This document shows positions 11,942 through 17,492 of a stretch of 17,492 nucleotides of DNA, piece after piece; position 1 is the first letter of the stretch; every line of letters begins with the position of its first letter. The stretch spans positions 1 to 17,492 of the forward strand of contig JAUWZH010000020.1 in assembly GCA_030615435.1 (NCBI GenBank). The letters are read 5' to 3'. Under the pieces are notes generated by a model, which saw only the letters and a list, made by a program, of their open reading frames with translations, was not told the origin of the DNA and ran no database searches. The stretch comes from Candidatus Brocadiaceae bacterium. Its GTDB lineage: Bacteria > Planctomycetota > Brocadiia > SM23-32. Position numbers and translations under genes: made by a program.

Positions 11942-12872
11942 TCTCAGCCTTTTCCTTCAGCAGAACCGCGGGATAACCTCCCTCGCAGGGGACTCCGCAC
12001 TGACAGAGCGCACAGCCCAGAGAGTATTCGTCCACGCGCTCGCCGCTCTTGACCACAGGAGCGGGCAGCATGTGCAGGGAGCGGCTGTAAGTGTCCATGA
12101 AGCGGTCTCGCACAGCCCTCCTCATCTGGTAACACTTCGACTTGTCAAGGCCACTTCGGGAGATGGCCCCGACCGGGCATCTTTCAACACAGAGACCACA
12201 GGGCTCGCCGTTCAGCCTGAGACACGGCGCGCGATAATCCTCGTATGTCCGAGGCGTCGCTGTGATCGGCAGGTCGGTGACGACGCTGCCGAGGCGAACA
12301 GTTGTTCCCAGCGGCGTGATGAGAGATCCGTTGAGACCGAACTGGCCCAGCCCGGCCGCAAAGGCCACGTGCCGCTCGGACCAAGACGAACTGAAGATGT
12401 GCTCCGGCGAGCGAAACGCGTCGTAATGTTCCGTCAAAACGGGGGCCACAGCAGCATAACCGTGCTCCCGCAGTATCCTTGTCAGTCGCCGACGCACGCC
12501 GTGGTTCAGCGCGCCGCCGTTGCAACGCGCCAGAGAATAGAGCCTGGACGGCCAGCCTTCGCCGCGATTCGACCGGCGAATCGCCTGCGTGAAGGGAAGC
12601 GCCCACGCGATCACGCGCACCTGCACAGGCTCGGCATCAGCGCGCACGTATAGCCACAGGACCTGGCGCGGCAGCAGGTGGCGCGGGCTGACGGCGTGCC
12701 GGAATTCCTCGAACAACGGGTCGTCCCCGTCAGCCACACCAACCAGTGGCGCCCCAAAGATCGGCTGTCCGCCGAAGTCGGGCAACCGGTTCTCAGGGGC
12801 CTCTTGAACCAACCGGCAGAGGATTTGCTCGATCCACGCTTTCAAGTCAGTGGGAACGCTCATATCAGCCAT
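11934..12872 (-). CDS. Epoxyqueuosine reductase-like (QueG-like) double 4Fe-4S protein
   Basis: 312 residues. The middle has AAGLGQFGLNGSLITPLGTT (172-191), the signature of QueG-type and related corrinoid/Fe-S reductases. It is followed by CGLCVERCPVGAI (Cys225, 228, 232) with Cys217 and Cys247 nearby, and a second cluster motif CALCQCGVPC (Cys287, 290, 292, 296). QueG makes queuosine in tRNA, but many shorter relatives do other reductions. The N-terminal ~140 residues look atypical for QueG, there is no C-terminal HEAT-repeat extension, and no queuosine gene is near. Its partners are a radical SAM enzyme and a prenyltransferase. I therefore read it as a low-potential reductase of this locus rather than a tRNA enzyme. 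The start ATG 12872 is first in the set; ATG 12863 is an alternative. Confidence 0.85.
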   Translation of the reverse strand: MADMSVPTDLKAWIEQILCRLVQEAPENRLPDFGGQPIFGAPLVGVADGDDPLFEEFRHAVSPRHLLPRQVLWLYVRADAEPVQVRVIAWALPFTQAIRRSNRGEGWPSRLYSLARCNGGALNHGVRRRLTRILREHGYAAVAPVLTEHYDAFRSPEHIFSSSWSERHVAFAAGLGQFGLNGSLITPLGTTVRLGSVVTDLPITATPRTYEDYRAPCLRLNGEPCGLCVERCPVGAISRSGLDKSKCYQMRRAVRDRFMDTYSRSLHMLPAPVVKSGERVDEYSLGCALCQCGVPCEGGYPAVLLKEKAENA

Positions 12873-13268
12873 TGCCTGCTTGCCAGGATGTCAATCTTAT
12901 CAATAAACTACCACGCAGAGATGGTGAGCGCAAACGCCTGTGCCGGCGATCTCCGTGGAGCTCTTTCCGGTTCAACCAGACGCCGAACCTTCCGCGCGAA
13001 CCCGGCGGCGCCCTTCGCTTGCGGTGGCGGCGGATCGCATAATAGAATACGTGGGGTTTGGGGAGTCGTGCATGGTTCGATGATCTTGCGGCGGAGCGCC
13101 GCGATGGAGAAACGTGAATGGGCTTTCTTTACAGGAACTCCCCGCGGGCCAACGCGACGATCTTCCCCCTGGCAAGCTGCTGGTGCGGTCTCGGAGACCC
13201 TCGACGAGTCGCCGTGGCAGCTCGGCCGGCAGGGGAGCAGGCTTGCCCTGGTGAGATGGAGGCGTTGC
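12873..13268. other. 396-bp divergent control region between the QueG-like and PaaK-like genes
   Basis: It must hold promoters in both directions. On the plus strand TTGCGG (13019-13024), an 18-bp spacer and TAGAAT (13043-13048) is the best candidate. A 13-bp perfect palindrome, GGTCTC-G-GAGACC (13187-13199), lies between that promoter and the PaaK-like start and could be an operator or short leader hairpin. The frame is open through much of the region but shows no family resemblance. The AT-rich stretch near 12890-12910 may hold the minus-strand promoter, though I could not place it. Confidence 0.5.
13019..13048 (+). promoter_or_regulatory. Putative promoter for the PaaK-like gene
   Basis: TTGCGG, 18 bp, TAGAAT (5 of 6). 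The hexamers resemble those of the candidate at 2025-2053. It would give a leader of about 215 bases containing the palindrome at 13187-13199. The -35 is weak. Confidence 0.35.
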
Positions 13269-14609
13269 GTGAGCACCAAACCGGACCTTGTTGGGATCTT
13301 GTATTCGATCCTGCGTTTCCGCCGCGTGGGCCGTGAGGCAATCCTCGAGTTCCAGAACCGGCACCTGCGCCGCCTCCTCGCCCACGCCTACAGAAACGTG
13401 CCTTACTACCGCAGGCTGTTCGAGCGCAGCGGCATCGCACCGGAGGACATCCGATCTGTAGCTGACCTCCAGGCGATCCCCATCACCAGCAAGGCCGATT
13501 TGCGCGCAGTGCCCGTGCAGGACACCCTCGCCCGTGGAGTAAACCCCCGGCGCCTCATCGCATTCAGGACTAGCGGCTCTTCCGGGGAGCCCTTCGTCAT
13601 TCGACGGACGGGGTTCGAGGAACGTCTTCAGGACCTTTACTGGATAAGGGCGACCCACTATTTCGGGCACCGGGCAAGGGACAGGGTGGCCTCGCTCCGC
13701 ATCTTTCAAGAAGGGGACCGGCGGATCCGCCATGCGCTACGTCGGCGCTTGTGCGTGGACTGTTACATCCCTCCTGAGAAGATCGTGCAGATTCTCCGCC
13801 GGCATCGTCCGGATAGCCTCGGGGGTTATCCGGGGACGCTTTCACTGGTCGCCGAGGTAATTGCAAGAGACGGCTGCCGGGATATCCGTCCCCGTCTCGT
13901 TATCGCAGGCGCAGAGGTGCTGACCAGGCGGATGCGCGAGCAGATCACGGAGGCCTTCGGGGCACGCGTTTACAATTGGTACGGCAGCCGTGAATTCAAC
14001 TGCATTGGCTGGGAATGCAAGGAGACCGGCGAATTTCATACCTGTGACGACAACGTCATCGTCGAGATTCTCAAAGACGGCCGCCCCGCCCGACCGGGCG
14101 AGTCGGGGGAGCTGGTCGGAACGGCTCTGCACTCTTTTGCCATGCCGTTCATAAGATACCGACTTGCCGACGTGGTAACCAGCGGATCGGAGACGTGCGC
14201 TTGCGGGGAGCCGTTTTCGACCATACGCGACGTTCAGGGGCGAATGATTGATCGCTTTGTGCTGCCGGCGGGCCGCTTCCTGCACCCTGGTGAGATCATC
14301 AAGGCCATGTCGGACGGCCACCCGTGGATCGGTCGCTATCAGATCTTTCAGGAACGCAAGGACCGCATCGTGCTGCGCGTCGTGCCGAGGGTCGAGCCGA
14401 CGCGCGAGGAAATACTGCGAGCGGAAGCGGCGCTCAAGGCCATCGTGGGACCGGACGTGGAATCCCAGGTGATCCTTGTGCCCGAGATCGAGCTCGGCGC
14501 GAGTGGCAAGTTCCGCATCGCCCGTTCTCTCGTGAGCGCCTGCCGTGACGGATCCGACCGGGAGGACGAGTCCGCCGATCAGGCCGCTCGGCCTGTTGGA
14601 GGATCTTGA
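13269..14609 (+). CDS. PaaK/CapK-like adenylate-forming enzyme (phenylacetate-CoA ligase family)
   Basis: 446 residues, normal for the family. These enzymes activate a carboxylic acid as acyl-AMP and usually pass it to CoA. Seen are LLAHAYRNVPYYRRLF (36-51), the ATP loop TSGSSGEPFVI (101-111), GGYPGTLSLVAE (185-196), YNWYGSREF (235-243), a Cys/His-rich WECKETGEFHTC stretch, FIRYRLADVV (294-303), and GASGKFR near the C-terminus with the catalytic Lys. CapK-like members are common next to capsule or small-molecule clusters, so the acid is unknown. The start is GTG 13269, chosen for GGAGG at 13258-13262 six bp upstream and because the family begins about here. The open frame above it is not conserved. 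It diverges from the QueG-like/rSAM/UbiA set. Its stop abuts the pyrG stop on the other strand with no gap. Confidence 0.9.
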   Translation: MSTKPDLVGILYSILRFRRVGREAILEFQNRHLRRLLAHAYRNVPYYRRLFERSGIAPEDIRSVADLQAIPITSKADLRAVPVQDTLARGVNPRRLIAFRTSGSSGEPFVIRRTGFEERLQDLYWIRATHYFGHRARDRVASLRIFQEGDRRIRHALRRRLCVDCYIPPEKIVQILRRHRPDSLGGYPGTLSLVAEVIARDGCRDIRPRLVIAGAEVLTRRMREQITEAFGARVYNWYGSREFNCIGWECKETGEFHTCDDNVIVEILKDGRPARPGESGELVGTALHSFAMPFIRYRLADVVTSGSETCACGEPFSTIRDVQGRMIDRFVLPAGRFLHPGEIIKAMSDGHPWIGRYQIFQERKDRIVLRVVPRVEPTREEILRAEAALKAIVGPDVESQVILVPEIELGASGKFRIARSLVSACRDGSDREDESADQAARPVGGS

Positions 14610-16217
14610 TTACCTGCTTGCCCTCCTTGCCAGGGCGGCCCTGATGAATTCCCTGAAAAGGGGATGCGGGGAGATGGGGTAGGACTTGAACTCCGGATGA
14701 GCCTGTGTGGCAACGAACCAGGGATGGTCGGCGATCTCAATCATCTCCACCAGCTCTCCGTCCGGGCTCAAGCCGCTGAGGACCATTCCCTTCGATTCGA
14801 ACAGCTTGCGGTAGTGATTATTGAACTCGTATCTGTGTCGGTGCCGCTCACTGATATGCCCGGTGCCGTATGCTTCGTGGGCGCGGGTGCCGGGTTTGAT
14901 CTCGCACGGATAGGCCCCCAGCCGCATTGAAGCACCTTTCTCACGCACCTCTTTCTGTTCCTCCAGCAGGCAGATAACCGGGTGTTCGGCCCCGGCATCG
15001 TTTTCGGTGCTATCGGCCCCGGCGAGCCCGCAGACACTGTGTGCGAACTCGATAACGGCGCACTGCAAGCCGAGGCAGATGCCGAGGAAGGGAATCTTCC
15101 TCTCCCGCGCAAAGCGTACCGCTTCGATCTTGCCAGAAATCCCGCGGGAGCCGAACCCGCCGGGCACGAGGATACCGTCGGCGTCGGCCAGGAGGCCGCG
15201 CTCGTCGGAAGCTTCCACGTTTTCGGCCTGGACGCGTTTCACCTGCACACGAGAGCGATTGGCGACGCCTCCGTGATCAAGGGCCTCGTAGATGGATTTG
15301 TAGGCATCCTTCAGTTCGTTGTATTTGCCCACGACAGCGATTGTGACTTCGGAGGTCGGGTTGCGTATCTGCTCCAGTATTGCCGGCCACTGTCCCAGGT
15401 CCAAAGTGCCGCAGCGCAGGCCGAGCCGCTTCATTATCAGCCGGTCCAGCCCCTGCTCTATAAACATGAAAGGGACTTCGTAGATGGTCTGCTCGACATC
15501 GGGTTCCTCGATGACCGCCTCCCGCTGTACGTTGCAGAAAAGTGAAAGCTTGCTCCTCGCCGACTCCGTCAGCGGTCTTTCGGTTCGGCAGATAAGCATG
15601 TCGGGGATGATTCCGATCTCTCTCAGTCGCCCCGCCGAATGCTGGGAGGGCTTGGTCTTGATCTCTCCGGCGGCACTGATATAGGGCACGAGGGTGACGT
15701 GGACGTAGATGACGTTGTCCTGTCCCTCGTCCAGACGCATCTGCCTTATGGCCTCCAGGAAGGCGAGCCCCTCGATGTCCCCGACGGTGCCGCCTATCTC
15801 AGAGATGACGACATCCACGCCCGGGCAGGCGAGCTTTCTGACGCAGCACTTTATTTCGTTCGTGATGTGCGGCACAAGCTGGATGGTCTCGCCGAGGTAG
15901 TCGCCGCGGCGCTCCTTCTGAATCACAGAGTAGTATATCTGGCCGGCGGTATAGTTGCTGTCTCTGCTCGTGGGATCTCCGGTGAAACGCTCGTAGTGGC
16001 CGAGGTCCAGGTCGGTCTCTGCTCCGTCGTCGGTTACGTAGACCTCCCCGTGCTGATAGGGACTCATGGTGCCGGGGTCCACGTTCAGATAGGGGTCGAA
16101 CTTCTGCAACTTGACGTTCAGCCCCCAGGCTTTCAGCAGCATCCCCAGGGAAGCCGCCGTTATCCCTTTGCCGAGGGAAGAGACCACACCGCCCGTCACG
16201 AATATGAACTTCGCCAT
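14610..16217 (-). CDS. pyrG: CTP synthase
   Basis: 535 residues, full length. It makes CTP from UTP, ATP and glutamine. The N-terminal synthetase domain starts MAKFIFVTGGVVSSLGKGIT and carries FDPYLNVDPGTMSPYQHGEV (40-59) and EIGGTVGDIE (140-149). The C-terminal class I glutamine amidotransferase has GGFGSRG (353-359), the nucleophile Cys381 in FLGICLGLQ, and His507/Glu509 in QAHPEF. All catalytic residues are intact. The start is ATG 16217, the family start; the longer reading from 16289 only adds translated noise. Its ribosome-binding site (GGGAA) lies inside the last codons of a guaA remnant that ends 2 bp upstream. It is last in the glnA-nadE-pyrG set and is probably read from a promoter beyond the right edge. 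Confidence 0.97.
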   Translation of the reverse strand: MAKFIFVTGGVVSSLGKGITAASLGMLLKAWGLNVKLQKFDPYLNVDPGTMSPYQHGEVYVTDDGAETDLDLGHYERFTGDPTSRDSNYTAGQIYYSVIQKERRGDYLGETIQLVPHITNEIKCCVRKLACPGVDVVISEIGGTVGDIEGLAFLEAIRQMRLDEGQDNVIYVHVTLVPYISAAGEIKTKPSQHSAGRLREIGIIPDMLICRTERPLTESARSKLSLFCNVQREAVIEEPDVEQTIYEVPFMFIEQGLDRLIMKRLGLRCGTLDLGQWPAILEQIRNPTSEVTIAVVGKYNELKDAYKSIYEALDHGGVANRSRVQVKRVQAENVEASDERGLLADADGILVPGGFGSRGISGKIEAVRFARERKIPFLGICLGLQCAVIEFAHSVCGLAGADSTENDAGAEHPVICLLEEQKEVREKGASMRLGAYPCEIKPGTRAHEAYGTGHISERHRHRYEFNNHYRKLFESKGMVLSGLSPDGELVEMIEIADHPWFVATQAHPEFKSYPISPHPLFREFIRAALARRASR

Positions 16218-16219
16218 GA

Positions 16220-16273
16220 CTATTCCCATTCGATTGTAGTGGGAGGCTTGGGGCTTATGTCGTAGACCACCCT
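16220..16273 (-). pseudogene. guaA: Remnant of the 3' end of guaA (GMP synthase)
   Basis: On the minus strand the 17 codons before a TAG read RVVYDISPKPPTTIEWE, the invariant C-terminus of GMP synthase (usually RVVYD-I-[ST/SP]-KPP-[AG]-TIEWE). Upstream of Arg the same frame gives ARCGRGG and then nadE-overlapping sequence with no GuaA similarity, so only the tail remains. The nadE stop is ~31 bp before it and the pyrG ATG 2 bp after it. The likely original order is glnA-nadE-guaA-pyrG, with guaA deleted except for the part that supplies the pyrG ribosome-binding site. Confidence 0.85.
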
Positions 16274-16304
16274 GCCGCCCCGCCCGCAACGCGCGATCTC
16301 TGCT

Positions 16305-17042
16305 TCACAGGTCCCCCACGGGGCAAACGGGAGGAGGCGCCCTCTTGTGACGCGATCCCTCAATAAGGGCTTCCACCTTCGCGACCGCATCTGCCGGGGC
16401 GGCAGGCGGCCGCTCATCATCAATTGCCTCTATGATTTCGTCGAGGGTGTCGTAGCTCAGACCGAGTTCTTCCTCATCGGTCTGCCCGGGCCACAGCCCG
16501 GCGCTGGGGGGCTTATCAATGATCCTCTGCTGTATTCCCAGGTGCCTTGCCAGCTCGCGGACCTGGCGTTTCAACACTGCTCCGATGGGCAGGATATCAG
16601 CAGCCCCGTCCCCGTACTTGGTGAAGTAGCCGACGGCCAGCTCGCTCCTGTTCCCCGTGCCGCTCACCAGATAATTCAGCGTATTGGCATAGAAGTAGAG
16701 CACCGCCATCCGCAAACGGGCCTTCAGGTTCGCCCGGGCGATCTCGGTGGGGCGGGCCAGAAGCTCGATGAGCCCGCGGTATGGCCGGTCGAGCTGCACC
16801 TCGAGGACTTCCACCCCGAGGGCGCTCGCCACCTCCAGGGCGTCCTTTTCGTCCTGTTCGGCGCTCTCGCATGGGCTGATCACCGCGAGGACCTTCTCTC
16901 CGAGAGCGCATCGGCACAAGGCCAACACCACGGCCGAGTCAACCCCGCCGCTCAGGCCCACCACAACGCCTTCTGCGCCGGCTTCCTGGACCCTCCCGGC
17001 TATCCATTCAGAGATGGTCTTCGAGAAACGCTCCACGTTCAT
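16305..17042 (-). CDS. nadE: NH3-dependent NAD+ synthetase
   Basis: 245 residues, the size of the ammonia-dependent form; no nitrilase-type glutaminase domain is present. It amidates deamido-NAD with ATP as the last step of NAD synthesis. Motifs: the PP-loop SGGVDSAVVLAL (31-42), VSGTGNRSELAVGYFTKYGDG (126-146), and PSAGLWPGQTDEEELG (179-194), all intact. The start is ATG 17042, overlapping the glnA stop as ATGA, which shows translational coupling; the longer reading runs back into glnA. A gene needing free ammonia directly behind glutamine synthetase fits a nitrogen-assimilation operon. The last ~15 residues (RAPPPVCPVGDL) are not typical and abut the guaA deletion junction, so the C-terminus may have been remade there. 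Confidence 0.95.
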   Translation of the reverse strand: MNVERFSKTISEWIAGRVQEAGAEGVVVGLSGGVDSAVVLALCRCALGEKVLAVISPCESAEQDEKDALEVASALGVEVLEVQLDRPYRGLIELLARPTEIARANLKARLRMAVLYFYANTLNYLVSGTGNRSELAVGYFTKYGDGAADILPIGAVLKRQVRELARHLGIQQRIIDKPPSAGLWPGQTDEEELGLSYDTLDEIIEAIDDERPPAAPADAVAKVEALIEGSRHKRAPPPVCPVGDL

Positions 17043-17492
17043 AGGATCGGCAGAAACTCCTCCAGCTCGTAGCGGCTCACCTGAGTCCTGTACTTGTCCC
17101 ATTCGATCTTCTTGTTTTCCATGAACTTATTGAACACGTGCTCGCCAAGAGTTTCGCGGACCAGCTCACTGCTCTCCGCCAGTTGCACCGCCTCAAAGAG
17201 GTTGCCCGGCAGCGCTGAGATGCCAAGCTCATCGCGCTGCTCGGGGCTCAAGCGGAAGATGTCCTCCTCGACCGGCTCGGGCAGTTCGTAGCCCTGCTTC
17301 ATGCCCTCCAGGCCGGCAGCCAGCATCACCGAGAAGGCAAGGTACGGATTGCACGCAGGATCGGGGGAACGATACTCTATTCTCGTGGCGGTTTCCTTGC
17401 CGGGTTTGTACATCGGCACGCGAATGAGGGTCGAGCGATTGTGCCTCGCCCAGGAGACGTACACCGGCGCCTCGTAGCCGGGCACGAGCCTC
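17039..17492 (-). CDS. glnA: Glutamine synthetase, C-terminal part (partial, runs off the right edge)
   Basis: The last ~150 codons are present: RLVPGYEAPVYVSWARHNRS, RIEYRSPDPACNPYLAFSVM (active-site Arg and Glu of type I enzymes) and the tail IEWDKYRTQVSRYELEEFLP. It joins ammonia to glutamate using ATP. At the place where the beta subtype carries the adenylylated Tyr (NLYDLP), this protein has EDIFRLSPEQRDELG, with Phe in place of Tyr. It is therefore probably not controlled by adenylylation and is closer to the I-alpha subtype, which is instead subject to feedback control. This is an inference from the C-terminal third only. Its stop overlaps the nadE start. The promoter and N-terminus are outside the window. 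Confidence 0.95.
   Translation of the reverse strand, partial: RLVPGYEAPVYVSWARHNRSTLIRVPMYKPGKETATRIEYRSPDPACNPYLAFSVMLAAGLEGMKQGYELPEPVEEDIFRLSPEQRDELGISALPGNLFEAVQLAESSELVRETLGEHVFNKFMENKKIEWDKYRTQVSRYELEEFLPIL

Noticed and set aside
12889..12894. TTGACA on the minus strand just before the QueG-like gene
   Set aside because: It is only 16 bp from the ATG, so its -10 would fall inside the coding region and only TGATAT-like sequence is there.
12678..13268. An upstream extension of the PaaK-like reading frame
   Set aside because: No similarity to the family; it overlaps the QueG-like gene. GTG 13269 has GGAGG at ideal spacing.
16218..16289. A longer pyrG starting at 16289
   Set aside because: The extra 24 residues overlap the guaA tail in another frame, and CTP synthases start at the MAKFIFVTGG-type sequence.

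Overview
The window is about 17.5 kb of GC-rich bacterial chromosome with clear Shine-Dalgarno-led genes and no tRNA, rRNA, CRISPR array, transposase or phage gene that I can see. Several traits suggest a free-living, environmental bacterium of a lineage such as Planctomycetota, Armatimonadota or a neighbouring uncultured phylum: a large secreted DUF4838 protein, an IVS-type four-helix-bundle gene set between heptamer repeats, a phytochrome-type kinase with an Rcp1-like regulator, and a class I-alpha-like glutamine synthetase. The phylum is an inference from gene content only.

Layout. (1) 1-892, plus strand: the 3' end of a histidine kinase, a four-helix-bundle gene flanked by inverted arrays of 7-bp repeats, and a response regulator that has lost its N-terminal half. 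This looks like a two-component pair broken by a small cassette. (2) 1086-1868, minus: an NlpD-like lipoprotein (LysM plus a catalytically degenerate LytM domain). (3) 2097-3518, plus: a GcvH-like protein whose lipoyl-lysine is replaced by Glu, 3 bp ahead of an aspartate-semialdehyde dehydrogenase. (4) 3682-4824, plus: a C45-type Ntn hydrolase. (5) 4977-7706, minus: a secreted DUF4838 protein. It diverges from (6) 8010-9469, plus: a tandem ACT-domain protein and an RNA 3'-phosphate cyclase. Nested palindromes lie between the two divergent promoters. (7) 9733-12872, minus: a coupled set of QueG-like Fe-S reductase, radical SAM/SPASM enzyme and UbiA prenyltransferase. It diverges from a PaaK/CapK-like adenylate-forming enzyme at 13269-14609. 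(8) 14610-17492, minus: glnA (partial), nadE and pyrG, with a 17-codon fossil of the guaA 3' end just ahead of pyrG.

How they work together. Region 8 is an ammonia/glutamine operon: glutamine synthesis, then two enzymes that spend ammonia or glutamine. The fossil suggests that GMP synthase once sat third in it. Region 7 has the composition of a small biosynthetic locus (adenylation or CoA ligation, radical chemistry, prenyl transfer, low-potential reduction) whose product I cannot name. It is the best candidate here for an undescribed pathway. The other strong oddities are the repeat-flanked cassette in region 1 and the H-protein without a lipoylation site in region 3.
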